From positions 620,001-684,000 of the forward strand of contig JAHLMK010000008.1 in NCBI GenBank assembly GCA_019915135.1: a stretch of 64,000 bases of DNA, given 5' to 3'. Source of the DNA: Strobilurus pachycystidiatus (lineage: Eukaryota; Basidiomycota; Agaricomycetes; Agaricales; Physalacriaceae). The notes beneath the pieces were generated by a model. That model saw only the letters and a list, made by a program, of their open reading frames with translations, did not search any database and was not told the origin of the DNA. A program made the translations under genes and the position numbers. Of the stretch, positions 46,663 to 58,722 are shown piece after piece. How positions within the stretch are numbered: position 1 is the first letter of the stretch; each line of letters opens with the position of its first letter.

Positions 46663-49290
46663 GGCAGGGGGTAGCACAGGAGGGACAAAAGCAAGACGAT
46701 TGTGTTTCAAACGCATCCTAGATCCCTTTATATGATAAGACCTAGCCTTTCTCCCGCGCGGGACAATAAGAGAGGGAAAGCGTACCGTAATGAAGAACTA
46801 TCATCACTCGCCAGGCCAAGAGATGCTCTCTGCTGTGCTTATCCCCGCCCCAACTTCCCAGGAAAAAGGGACGATGACTTGGAACGAATCTTTAGATGCT
46901 TTCGAGATAGGTGCCGGCGACAAAAGCGTTCCCAGAGACCCTATCCCGTTGGCCGACAGACGAGGAACCAACCTGCAGTCGAGCTGTTGGTGCCGGCTCG
47001 TAGGCATTGGCTTGTTCAGCACGGATCATGGTCACACAATCGCAGACTGGATTGGCTTGACAGATCGTTTTCAGTAACAACCTATATCTAGTAGTGCACC
47101 ACTTTCTATGCCGACAAGGATGAGGTGCGTTGAGAGATAGAAAAGTTATCGCTTAGCGGTCCATATGAACGCTCAGATACATCGAGGAAGCGGAAGTGCT
47201 TCTTAGAAGTGCCATGACGGTGATAAAGAATATTCACATCCGGTTGGCACTGCACAGTCGTCGAGTCTGTGTTCTAATCTAGACAAGAAGCCAAATTACA
47301 CATTGCAAACCAGCGAGCAATCTGCTTGACGAAGCGAACTGACTCTGATGCTTGATACTATGATAGCAACAACATGACATCAAAGTCCTCCCGGGGGTAC
47401 CTAGGAGGGCAGCGCCCAATCAGCAGAAGTTCATGGACAGAGTTATGACAAGACGCACCAAGCCAGCTCTACAACCCATTCTAATTCGAGCGGCGATTTG
47501 AGTTAATCCCATCGGCTCAATCAGCGCCGCCACGATGGAGACCCTTCACGACCACAAATGGGCATCCCTCTCCTCATCTCTAGCGTATTTACGGCAAAGC
47601 CGGATCGGATCCACGATCGTAGAGTCGCGAATACCAGACGACAGGATCGCCAAGTGTGATTTGAAGACAATATCAGGTAGCCAGTGGGGACTGCGCTCTA
47701 TCTAGCGCACAAGAATGTAATCTAGGCGGATCACCAGCACTTCTCCGACACACAAACGGACGTAAGTGGTTAAGAAGACGAACTAATCTGTGACATCAAG
47801 GGTGTAGAGCCAAACCAGTTTCTTGCATAAAAGTCGTATTGACCATCAGTTCAAATTGCTCCTTCCGTACGTGGTCTGAACTCGTTGAAAGCAGTGAAAA
47901 TCAAGCCGAGATTCCGTCGTGTCCAAGATGCAGAGTCAGATAATTTGTCCGCGTCGCTCGACTTGATATAGTGAATGAGTGGTTCGAACAAGTCCAGGTC
48001 ATTCACTGACCGAGAAGCGCTCGTCGAGAGACCGCGCAAGCTCACCGAAGAGGTGAAATGACTACCAACAGAGAAGATTGGGCTGGGTGATTATTCCAGT
48101 GATACAAACAGCCTTTTGAAGCGTTTGAGAGCAGCGGTCACGAGCAATCGGAGAGACACACCGTTGCTGTTTCGTATGGCGCCTCTTCTGCGGGCTCCTG
48201 CCAGAGGATCATCGATGGGCAGCCAATGACAGTAAATCACAGAAAGCCAGTGGATCAGGTGCGGATCAGGCCATAGAAACAGCAATCGTTGTTTGCGGAC
48301 TGGCATTGTAAAGACGTCGACCGAGTCCGAAACGAGAGCATTCCGCAAACCGAGAGCAGGCGGGCCGAAAAGAAGCAATGTGAGATCTACAAGTCGAGGT
48401 TTCAGCAGACAATAACGAGCGGTATACGCAGAACCATCGCGCAAAATGTGGGTCTGCGTCAGGCAGCGGTCGAAGGCGTATCTACCGCGTGGGAAAGAGC
48501 AACGGGCCCGAGTCTTCATAGCGAGCAGACCTCGTGAAAGACACCCAAAGTCCTACGGATCCCAGACCAGAATAGTACCACGTACCACCGGGTGCCATAG
48601 ACGACTCGGAAATGCACCTAGAACGAGTAACATCACAGCGTTTGGTCTGTTACGACGCGTCAAAGGGGCCAGATAGCAGACGCGATGACAGAGGGGGGAT
48701 TAAACTACCGGAAGGCGTTGTTATGAATGCTACCTGTGACTCATTCAGTGATAGTGGTTGAAGTTGCTTGAAGGCGTGGAAGTCAACATTCAAACAGATT
48801 TCGGATGAGATTTCCTAAATAAGGCTTGACGTCATGCCAGAGACGTCCCCCGTTTCGCAAGAATTTGGACTGAAGAGGATGAGCCTCGCAGATTGAATCG
48901 TCAATTCAACGCATTCTACGAGACCCTTGACATATGTACTATTCTTACAAAGCTGCAGGAGATGGTAAGATGCCAGATAGCAAATCTTCAGACAAGCTGA
49001 TACTCAAAAGGGTCCGACAACTACTTCGTCGTTCCCACAGATACTAGACACTGAAGCCCTAAAGATTCAGCACATTCCTTGTCCTTGGCAGCGGATAGGG
49101 CAAAGAGGTGCTCTGCTGTCCTCGTAGAAAGAGTTTCGTCCGAGTTTCCAACTCCAACGGCGGAGTTCAGCATTGCCACAATCTTCCCAAGTTGAACTAC
49201 ACCGGAATCAGGTCACAAGTCACTTGACCGCGCGTCAAGAGGACCCCTGTTTATCCTGTCAGAGGTTAGATACAAATTTCTCTCTTTGAG
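46663..49290. other. 2.6-kb stretch without a defended gene
   Basis: A frame on the minus strand at 48091-48519 is hydrophobic in part (RYCLLKPRLVDLTLLLF) but has no recognised family and no clear splice partner. Other frames look like chance. The low gene density suggests decayed sequence. Confidence 0.35.
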
Positions 49291-49297
49291 ACCAATT

Positions 49298-49575
49298 TGT
49301 CAGGATTTTTGCCGGCGCTGTGCGCGCCTCCATTGTCAGGATTTTCGATCTAACATCACCAAAATTGGGTTTACCTGGGGTTTTTAGTCACGAATTTCGC
49401 CCGGCAGGGCTGCCGAGACTGGTCACGTGGCTGCTTGGTTCCAAATTTGGCGCGTCGGGGCCCGCCAAGCCCGCCATTGTCAGGATTTTTATCCTACCTA
49501 CCTCAACAAGGGTCAAGAATTGTCAGGATTTTGATCCTAGCTCACCCAAAATTTTCGAAAAAATGTCAGGATTTT
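49298..49575. repeat. Five direct copies of TGTCAGGATTTT
   Basis: The 12-mer starts at 49298, 49334, 49478, 49521 and 49564, all in the same direction. Copies 2, 3 and 4 continue with related sequence (GATC/ATCC-TA, then C/A-rich, then AAAATT or AAGGG), so the unit may be a degenerate repeat of about 36-43 bp. The function is unknown. Confidence 0.8.
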
Positions 49576-50879
49576 GTATTCAACCTCTGAGGGCATAAAC
49601 ACGGGTCCTGCGTCAAGTACATCAAGAAATTCAGATTCCGTGACTCAGGACGAGACAATGATGATATGAATGGCTTGGGTAAGTCGATAACTCCAGTTGC
49701 AAAGCGAAAGAACTCGTTGACCCTACAAGACGGCGGCGGCACCCATAAAGAACATTGCATTCGGAGATAGAGGAATACTGTAGCAGTAGATGCGGGAAAG
49801 AGCTAACACCCTGTGAACCTGCGATGTGATTCTCCTATGAGTTCGGCGCACGATGAAACGCAAGTTGTACTACTTCAGCAGCGTCAGTTACGGGTGTACG
49901 AACGACCCAGTGAGCCGGCCGGTATACGGCCACTGTGGCTTTTCTTGTTATGAGCGTCGGAGGCAGGATGATGCCTGTCAGGACTCTGCATCTCCGGGTT
50001 GTCCAAACGATCATGTATGTCGCATCAAAGCATGCCAAACGGGCTAGTAGCATCACAACGGGGGGCGGAGATGATAGTGTACACTGGCGACTCGGAAGAA
50101 GGAGAAGGATCTGCTGCTGCAATCAGAATGATGACGAGCTTATATCAGAGATAGCGACAGCAGTACGGCGATTTTGGTTTATGGAGTTGGGTGCGACAGT
50201 GGACATGATACGAATATGACAAGAATCCAAGGGTCTGACAGCGTTTGTCAAGGCTGCCGTATGTAGGCGAGAAGGTGGCGTCCGGAAAGATAGCACAACT
50301 GGGTGACGAACAGGTGACGGTGACATGAAATACAACGCATCAAACTTCAAAGGGCCGGTCAGAGGTCTAGACCCGGAAGGCCAAGGGGAAAAGGGAAAGG
50401 ACAGATAAGTGCAATGGAGGAGGAGAGGGCGGCGGCGGGCTACAAGTCGAATATTCAGAGAATTGAAGTCTGTGCGGCAGACAGAGAGCAGACACCCTTG
50501 AGCATGGCGAACGCCGGGTGCGGACCTTGAAAAGGTGGTCAGATCAATTCCATCAACCTGGACAGCCGCCCCTCAAACCCTTTCCCCTCCCATACCGTTC
50601 CTTGGTCGCCGTCCTCCTCTACGGGCCCGTCCAGAACGCTGTGTCTGCCGCTAGCCCCGACATTGAGTAGCTGCTCTGTCTGCTTGCATTCCCCACCCTT
50701 TCCCGGACCACCTGCCTCTCTTCCTGGCCAATTTTCCCTGGTTAGAACGTGCGTAGCGCTCTTGAGGGCCTCGCTCTGCTCTCTGCAAGATCCACAGAGC
50801 TGATTGCGACCCATATTCCTCCAGCAGAACCCCCGAACTGCGCTGCTTTGCGGATTATTCCTTCTAACCGTATCCCACC
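49576..50879. other. Intergenic upstream of G-beta gene
   Basis: No gene is recognised. The last 350 bp are rich in C and CCCTTTCC-like pyrimidine runs on the plus strand, typical of a strongly expressed fungal promoter. Confidence 0.5.
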
Positions 50880-52144
50880 ATGTCTCAAAACCAAGGCGAC
50901 ATTCAAGAGCGCATCGCTGCTGCACGTAGGGAGGCGGAGAGTTTGAAAGAAAAGATTCGCGCAAAGAAGGAGTCGTCGGCTGATACGAGCTGTGAGTTGC
51001 TGTCGCTTCGATACCGCTATCTTTTCTGACCCTATCACAAAGTGCGGGCCATGGCGGCTGAAGTCGACGCTCTTCCTCGTATCGTAATGCGCCCTCGTCG
51101 TGCCCTGCGCGGCCATCTTGCCAAGATTTACGCCATGCACTGGGCCACCGACCGCAGGCATCTGGTCTCTGCCTCTCAAGACGGAAAACTCATCGTCTGG
51201 GACGCCTACACCACCAACAAAGTCCACGCCATCCCTCTGCGCTCCAGCTGGGTCATGACCTGCGCTTATGCCCCGTCAGGAAACTTCGTGGCATGTGGTG
51301 GTCTCGATAACATTTGCTCCATCTACAACCTCAACAGCAGCAAGACCGATGCCACCAACCTCAAGGGGGCCCGCGAGCTTAGCGCCCACTCTGGTTACCT
51401 CAGTTGCTGCCGATTCATCAACGACCGCCAGATCGTTACCAGCTCTGGCGATATGACCTGTATGCTTTGGGATATCGAAGCCGGTGCTCGTGTTGTCGAG
51501 TTCAGCGACCACACCGGCGACGTAATGAGGTCCGTCCGCTTTGCACCCCTTCCTCATGGATAACTTACATAATGTTTACAGTCTGTCTCTTGGACCGAAT
51601 CAAAACGTTTTCGTCTCTGGTGCTTGCGATGCTACTGCCAAATTGTGGGATATCCGAAGTGGCCGGGCCACTCAGACCTTCACTGGTCATGAGTCGGATA
51701 TTAACGCTGTCCAGTTCGTGCAAATTAAACTCTTGACCGCCTTTGTTCTGATGAACGACTAGGTTCTTCCCCAACGGTGACGCTTTCGCCACCGGCTCGG
51801 ACGACGCCTCGTGCCGCCTGTTCGATATCAGAGCTGACCGCGAACTCAACGCTTTCACGCACGACAACATCCTGTGCGGCATAACATCCGTTGCGTTCTC
51901 GATCTCTGGACGAATTTTATTCGGTGGTTACGACGACTGGACATGCAATGTCTGGGATACCTTGAAGGGCGAGCGTGTTGGTGTCCTCACGGGACATGAA
52001 AACCGTGTCAGCTGCTTGGGCGTGAGCACGGACGGTATGGCGTTGTGCACAGGTAGTTGGGACAGCACTCTTAGGGTAAGCATTCCCTGTCCTCCACAAC
52101 TAAATGATGCAGGTTTGACTGTTAATTGTCAGGTGTGGGCATAA
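50880..52144 (+). CDS. Heterotrimeric G-protein beta subunit
   Basis: Partners with G-gamma at the plasma membrane; in fungi it transmits pheromone and nutrient signals. Exons 50880-50991, 51043-51529, 51582-51713, 51763-52075 and 52133-52144 give 351 residues. The N-terminal helix [19 protein letters not shown] is the G-gamma-binding coiled coil. Seven WD repeats follow, for example [65 protein letters not shown] and [11 protein letters not shown]. The length and the C-terminal VWA agree with the Gpb1/GNB1 class, not with the divergent Gib2/RACK1 class. The last exon is only 12 nt (VWA and stop). Intron 3 uses the donor GTTCGT. Confidence 0.96.
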
Positions 52145-52572
52145 GCCGCCACTTCTCGGATGCTCGACACAGTCGAAGCGCTTTATTTCCCCTCGGCATA
52201 GCATCGGAATTCAATTCATTCTATACCCTTAACTGCGTATTTCCTCAACACTGTTGGACGGATGGACGCCTTGAGTCGCTCGTTTTCTTTGCTATCTTAG
52301 GCTCATACGACTACGTGTGGTATATATATGTGTCGCTATCAGTTTTCCGTTATATATTTTTCTCTCTCTTTCCTCTCCTACTTCTAGCTCTATACATATA
52401 GTGTTTGATTTCTCAATTTTCTCTCTTCTAAGGAGCTGAATAAAATGCTTTTGGTATGATCATGAACACGTTCCAGGCACCATGCTCTCTCTGCTACGAT
52501 CATTCACCTACTGTTCCCGGCCGAACCCAGTGTTGAGCACCTTGACCAGCCACTGCCAGAGTCGTCTGCACG
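52145..52572. other. Intergenic, G-beta to golgin-like gene
   Basis: About 430 bp, with a long T/C-rich run (52320-52430) that probably belongs to the 3' untranslated region of the G-beta mRNA. No gene is seen. Confidence 0.5.
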
Positions 52573-55387
52573 ATGTCTGAGGATGACCGCGCGGCCAAGG
52601 CGGCGCGCGCAAAGGCCATGGCAAGTCGGCACGACACGTTCGCAACGGCGAAGCTGACGTCGGTGACCATTAGCTCAAGAAGCGGCAACAAAAGAAAGCA
52701 GGCGGCCCGTCCGCCTCTGGCGTCATTTCGCCAGCCAGTCCGCCGCCGTCGCGACCATTTACGCCTGTCGTTGCCGAGCCAGCACCACCGCTACCAGAGG
52801 AGGGAAAACGCGACCTTGCTGACCTGTGCGTCCCTCTATGCTCATCGTCGCATCGGCTCACTCTATATGGTGCAGGTTCTCCGCTCATGATCCCAACGAT
52901 ACTTCATGGGTCACTTCTATGCAGCGAGCGAAGTCCCCGCCTGCGCCTTCGGCGTCGACGAGTCCACCGCCTCCTCCCGCAGCTGCACCGACATCGCCTA
53001 CGTTACGAACTCGAACATCGCTGTCAGGCGCAGCCCCTGCCGCCGCCGCGTCGCCAGATCCCGAACTCACTATGCGCATCCAATCACTACAGACCGACAA
53101 CACATCGTTGACCTCACAGATGAGGGAGTCGGAGGGCAGTATGTCAATGTAGTTTTCCCACAGGACTTATCACTGAACGGTATGTCAGAGCTTCAGCAGA
53201 CTGAGTCTCTACTACAAGAGGAGCGAGGTCGTGTTCAACGACTGCAGAGCGATATCCAAAGGTTGCAAGATGAAATAGAAGCTATAACCCGAAATGAGCA
53301 ACAGACTGTGTCTCTACTCGTGTCGGAGAAGGCGTCCTTGACATCTCAATTGGAGCGCCTTGAAGGTCTTGAATCAGGTATGTCAATTCCGACCTGGCAG
53401 AATTAGGTGCTGACCATATGACTTACTAGAGGCTGAATCGGCAAAGCAACAACTACAGAATGAACAAAACGAATCAAGCTCGCTACGTGACACTCTGCGT
53501 ACTGCACAAGCTGAAGTAGAGAAGTTTGCGGTTCAGAATGAGCAATTGCGCGTAAAGGAACGCGAACTCACGGAGAAGACCAGAGAGCAGGTTCGTGAAA
53601 GACGCGTTCATACGGTCAAAAGCTCATAATAAAACCAGGACCGGCTACTTCAAGTCTCAAATTCAACCTGCACGACGTTGCAGAAGGAGGCCGATGAACA
53701 CAAGCGACGATACCGCGATTTGGAGGAACAGATTCAGGCGGACGACCGCCTCGAGAAACTGGAGAATACTCTCAAAAACACTCAGGACCGTACCGCTGAT
53801 CTAGAGCTCCAGCTCTCGAAACAGAAACAGGTAACTACTTCGTCGCTGTCTCGTACAGTGAACACGACCCACTCAACCTCCGACAGGCTTACAACTCATT
53901 GAAAGAAGAGCGGGATCGGATCAGCGCTGAGTTAGAGAGGCATCTCCAAGCCGGAGCGTCTTGGCAGTCCAAACATGCCGCGTTGGAAGCAGAGCACTCT
54001 GCTGTGCAGGAGACGTTAGCCGCTTGCGAGTCGGAGAAGAACGCGCTCAACCAAGACAAGGACATCCTACAATCCGAAGTTTACGCTCTTCAAACCGATA
54101 TCACGTTGCTCCAGGACAAGCTGACGCAGGGCGCTCTAGAGTTGGCATCTCAAACCCGCCAACTACAGGCTATTCAATCTGAACTCAAATCCGCAAAGCG
54201 TCGCGCGGAGGAGGCTGAGCGCATTCAAACGGATTTACAGTCCGAAGGCACAGATCTGATGCGCTCGCTTGAAGAGATGCGGCCCAAGATCGTGGAACTC
54301 ACTGGAGAGAAGCTGGAGCTCAGTGAGAAGGTGAGCGGTCTGGAGGGCGAGGTCAAGAGTCGTGATTCGGCTATTGCGAAGCTGGAAGCCGAGTTGGACC
54401 AGTACCGCGAGCTGAAGGAGGAGGCCGAGAGGCGCCTGGAGGAAAATCTCGAACGTTACGAGAAGGAACGGTCAACAGAAAAGAGCGCGGCTGCATCTCT
54501 CAACAAGTCCCATGCGGAGGTCACCGACGAGCTAGAATCTGCGCTGGCTACGGTCAGGATGTTAGAGAAGGAACGCTCTGTGCATCGCCAGGAGGCCGGG
54601 CGCCAACTTCACGAAATCGAACGGTTGACTCAATCCTCCACACTGCAGGCCGACCAAATAGCGGCCTTGAGGCAAGAAGTTGATGAACGCAATGATATGC
54701 AGGTCAGTGAATCTTTTACTCCGTGCTCTCCATCGTATACAATCTAAGCATATTCTTGCCATTCAGAACGAGGAACAGGAATATCTCATGCAAGCCCAGA
54801 GCGAGATTGAGGGGCTTCGTCAGGCCGTGGAGGGTAGAGATGAAGAGATTGAGCGCCTACGTGTTGCGGCATCTGTGGACGACACGCCCCGGTCCCTGGA
54901 CGACGAAATGCTAAGTTCTCTGAAGCAGATTCACGCCCTTGAACTGTCTGCCTCACAGTCCAGAATACGCTCCCTCGAATCTGCAATATTCGACGCAGAG
55001 GCACGGGCGCACGAGCTCCAAAAGCAGGTCACAATGCTAGAGGACCAGCGGCCTCGCACTTTGTCGCCACCCTCGGTCACTTCCAGGCCGTCGAGTCATA
55101 GTGTATCGTCTCACACTCATCTGACTCCTCCTATTCCTGTTCCTCGCTCACGCGCTATTGACGAGAACCTCTCGCCGGAGGCGCGACACAAGCGAAAAGT
55201 TAGCTTGAGCATGCTCAAGGCACGGATCGAGCGCGAAGGTCTGGCGCTTGGCCCTTCTATATTGCCACATCATGGAGGAGAGGTTCCTCCTACGAAACAG
55301 AGTCATCAGCACTCGCGGCCGCAGTTCCTCGACGACTCGCATGTCTTTTGGTGCGCTTCGTGTCGGGGAGATCTGGTCATACTATGA
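52573..55387 (+). CDS. Golgin-like coiled-coil protein (possibly GM130/Bug1-type)
   Basis: Exons 52573-52620, 52674-52825, 52876-53138, 53189-53377, 53430-53590, 53639-53830, 53887-54702 and 54767-55387 give 813 residues. The basic N-terminus AAKAARAKAMLKKRQQKKA resembles the p115-binding start of GM130-type golgins. A Pro-rich spacer follows, and residues about 150-690 are almost unbroken heptad coiled coil. The C-terminal 120 residues are Ser/Pro-rich and end in DDSHVFWCASCRGDLVIL, with a CxxC pair. Golgi tethering is therefore inferred, not shown. The first intron begins GCAAGT (GC-AG). Intron 3 is 50 bp and its borders were fixed by frame. Intron 5 uses GTTCGT. Other long coiled-coil proteins (Uso1, Imh1) lack this N-terminus. 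Confidence 0.72.
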
Positions 55388-56007
55388 GCGCAGTCTCTCA
55401 ATTCCGTTGTATGTTTTACTCTACAGATCCTTTGCCCCACGCCTGTACTGTATGTATAGTAACAGCGTACTCTCATGGGTATTCGCCTTGTCTTACGACA
55501 AAATGGACTTTTCATTCGTCTTGACGATACTCGGCGCGATTTTGGGTAACAATCGTGCGTATATTCGAGTTCATCTCTGTTTTGCAACACATTCTTCAAC
55601 GCACACTCCGAAAGGAAAGTCGTACGGGTTCTAAACTGTTTACAATAGTCAAAAACAGCTCAATCCGGCAACTTGAAAGAACATACGCCGTTCCTACTAC
55701 TGGGCTTCACGGTGAGCACCTGCCGTGCTACTTCTCCTTGAATGCGATCTAGATTTGGGCGTTCGACACCATGTAACAGATAGATGACATGAGGAGATTT
55801 TTTACATGAGAGGCCGTTGATACATGAGCACTACGACCCCTTAGTTTCAATTTGGCACCTTGCGTCGAAAACATACCTCGGCCCTTCTGCAGCACAGTAT
55901 CCTTGTTCTCACATCTTATGGTTATCTGGTATACAAAGATGCGCCTATGGTAGTAATCCAAGGCCAGCAATCGTCCAACCAAAGAGTACATGTTGTTACA
56001 AATACGT
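55388..56007. other. Convergent 3' intergenic region
   Basis: About 620 bp between the 3' ends of the golgin-like gene and the minus-strand F-box gene. No coding sequence is recognised. Confidence 0.5.
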
Positions 56008-57838
56008 TCACCGAGGCCACCATACGTCGTAGACCGACGTCGGACCCACCCCAAGCCCAATCCTTGTCACCTTGACAAGCGAGCGCGCCCTCTGCCAGCG
56101 AATATCCGCCTCCAGCTCCCTGCTCCAATCATTCTCTGGCCCAAGTAGCTCGGATATCTTCAGCTCTCTTAAACATCGATGGTCTCCCATTTCCTGCCCA
56201 CACCTCGAGTCCAGCATCTCCAGCATAGCTTCCGCGATGTCCATATCGGAAAAGCCAGATCGAGTGAAACGCGAAAGGGAGATGTCAAGAATCTGCAACC
56301 GCGGCAAAACGTCCTGTTCCGTCAAGCCTCGCAAAACTCTGGCAGTGATGCCTTTAGATTGCAGCGTAAATTCTTCGACATTGGTGGTAAGACGAAGGAA
56401 AGAGAATAGATTATAGAGATTGTCCTCATAATCAAGACGACAGAAAACGCTTATGCTGAGCGTGGTGAGTCTATCCAAAGGGACCGAAGCATGGAATACA
56501 GGAAAAAGGAGGACGTCTGTGAAGTCACGAGCGTATCCGCTTCCATTCCCTTCGGCCTCGCCCTCGAAGGCACAGTCACGCCCAAAGGTGAGGGCTAAAC
56601 TAGTCAGTGATGGCATCTCCAGATTGAGTATGAACCGCCCCAAGTTTTCCGCATCATCCTCACGCACTTCACTAAGAAGAAGCCGAGTCAGGGTGGGAAG
56701 CAATACAGCCGGAGGCGTTGGGGATGGCGGTATGGACAGTAAAGATGTTTGCACGACGAGTGTTTGGATATGGTCCATCCTCCCCAGATCAATCATGAAC
56801 TGACTGCTGACAGTTCTCGTCTTGAGGGACAAGATCTGGGACCAGGGAAGATCGAGAGTATCCCATAGCACCGCGACAGTAGTCCCAAACTCGAATGAGC
56901 ACAGGTTGGGGGAATTCTGTACTACACGATTGAAGTCCTTCCAGCTATGGCGCCAGTCGTAATAGTACGACTCGATCCGGAGACGGCGTAGAGTGCCAAA
57001 AGAGGTAAATGTGTTCAGAACATCAAAGTCGCTCATGTGCAGAGTGAGGGTTCTCCAGCGTGAGGTGCTCTCGCGCAGAAGGGCTACTGTCATCGGACAT
57101 CTGTCCATCCACCCATCAGAGGATCTGCCGCAAGAGTCGGCATGCAATTTCACGGATAACCCGCATTGCCCAGAACGCGATAGATAAAGCGAAAGCCTTT
57201 GATAGAAGGAGCCTTCCACTACGGCTCCGAGACCTTCGCGATAATCCTCGTGCTCAAACAGTCTGACATCCAGACCCGACCATAATCGCGGGAAGGTCAA
57301 CGCGACGTCTCTCCACGTCCGACAGACCTGTGACAGCACCCAAGGGGGCCGTAGTAGATGAAGCGAGTCAATCGACCACTCCTCCCTGATGTATTCTGAT
57401 TCGGCGACCTGGGAGCACCAGAAGAAGATCTCGCGATAGAGGTCGCGCGGAAGGGAACGTGTCGGATGGACCATGGACTGGAGATGGCCGTGGTGGAACT
57501 GCACCAGATCTCTGATGATGTAAAGGCTGGAAAGCTCCTCAGCCGCTCGAACTTGGGCTATCTGGGCTTCCAGACCAGCCAGGCGTGGCGTGATGTCTTG
57601 CTCGATACTGACCCGCACGCGTGTGGTTTCTTCGTCACTAAGAGGGAAGTTCTGGAAGATGAGCTGCTCAACGCGGTTCTGAACAGATGGATCGTATGGA
57701 TCCTGGTCTCGCGCGAATAATTGACAGCACTGGAGGCATACAAGCCCATTGACAGGGCTTGGGAGACATGTCAGTCACTTGTCTTGAGAAGAAGTAGGAT
57801 GCTAACCTTGGAGTCAAGCTAACGTTCTTATTCGTCAT
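56008..57838 (-). CDS. Large F-box protein, mushroom type
   Basis: Two minus-strand exons, 57838-57807 and 57757-56008, give 593 residues. The N-terminal segment DITPRLAGLEAQIAQVRAAEE is a short coiled coil that precedes the F-box in many Agaricomycete proteins. The F-box itself reads RSLPRDLYREIFFWC, followed by LSQVCRTWRDVALTFPRLWS. The remaining 400 residues are irregular leucine-rich repeats (LRRLRIESYYYD, LPTLTRLLLSEV, LPRLQILDISLSRF). It should act as a substrate receptor of an SCF ubiquitin ligase; the target is unknown. The small first exon was found because the long frame has no ATG upstream of conserved sequence. The start lies 164 bp from that of Erv1. Confidence 0.88.
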
Positions 57839-58002
57839 AGTTTGGATAACGTTTCTCCCCTGCGTACCATGAAGTGAGTGCTGGCAAGAGCGGTGAGGGA
57901 AGGGGTTGCCGTTGTGCCGCTCAAACGGCAATCCGGAAAAGGCGGCATTTACCATACATGTCATACAGACTGTCAAAGAAACTCGGTCAGCCATCGACCA
58001 CG
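57839..58002. promoter_or_regulatory. Shared promoter of F-box gene and Erv1
   Basis: A 164-bp spacer separates the ATG codons of two divergent genes. No TATA box is visible. Confidence 0.5.
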
Positions 58003-58488
58003 ATGAGCAACGCGTCGCCTTCCAGTAGTGGGATGGTAATGGGCCCCGATGGCAAGCCGTGCAAGCCGTGTACAGCGTTCAGAAACTGGAACCCAACAGG
58101 CGCGCCACAGAAGAAGGGTGCCAAACCAGTAGAACCTCCCGCCAACTGCCCTCCCGACGTTGAAGAGCTGGGAAAATCCACATGGACGTTCCTGCACAGC
58201 TCGGCTGCTTATTACCCGGACAAGCCTTCGCCCACCCACCGGGCCAACATGTTGATGTTGCTACGCGCCATCCCGATGCTTTATGCTTGCGGTCACTGCG
58301 CGGACGACTTTGGGAAGGATATGGACGCACATCCGCCAGATGTCAGCAGTCGGGCTGGGCTGAGCAGGTGGTTGTGCGAGAGGCACAACGCGGTGAACGC
58401 GAAGCTGCACAAGCCGGCGTTTGACTGCTCGCTGAAAAGTACGGACGAAAGGTGGAAGGATGGGCCGGCTGATGGCAGCTGTGATTGA
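58003..58488 (+). CDS. ERV1: FAD-linked sulfhydryl oxidase Erv1/ALR
   Basis: Re-oxidises Mia40 in the mitochondrial intermembrane space, driving disulfide-linked protein import. The single exon encodes 161 residues from the ATG at 58003. The N-terminal shuttle pair is CKPC (residues 20-23), as in Erv1. The Erv/ALR domain begins at ELGKSTWTFLHSSAAYYPDKP. The redox-active CxxC next to FAD is CGHC (96-99), with WLCERHNAVNAKLHKPAFDC carrying the FAD-binding HNxVN motif and the structural cysteine pair 125/142. The frame is open further upstream, but the region before 58003 lacks conserved sequence. Confidence 0.93.
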   Translation: MSNASPSSSGMVMGPDGKPCKPCTAFRNWNPTGAPQKKGAKPVEPPANCPPDVEELGKSTWTFLHSSAAYYPDKPSPTHRANMLMLLRAIPMLYACGHCADDFGKDMDAHPPDVSSRAGLSRWLCERHNAVNAKLHKPAFDCSLKSTDERWKDGPADGSCD

Positions 58489-58722
58489 ATAATATATCTT
58501 TGACTTGTCAAATTGCTGAATGCAAGCTTGCGGATCTTCACGAAAGAGAGGGCGTCAGTTGACGTTTTTCTTGCCGACACGTCCAGCCACGTGTGCGGTT
58601 TCCTGCATCACATCACTGTCGTCAGAATTCAGTGGGGTACTGCCGCCTCCACCTCGCTCGACGCCGGCGCTGGTGTCTCCCACTCTCCGGTCTGCACTCC
58701 CAGCCGCGCTATCAACCAGCAG

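Noticed and set aside
51042..51563. G-beta considered as the RACK1/Gib2-type WD protein
   Set aside because: The N-terminal G-gamma-binding helix and the VWA C-terminus fit classical G-beta; RACK1 lacks both.
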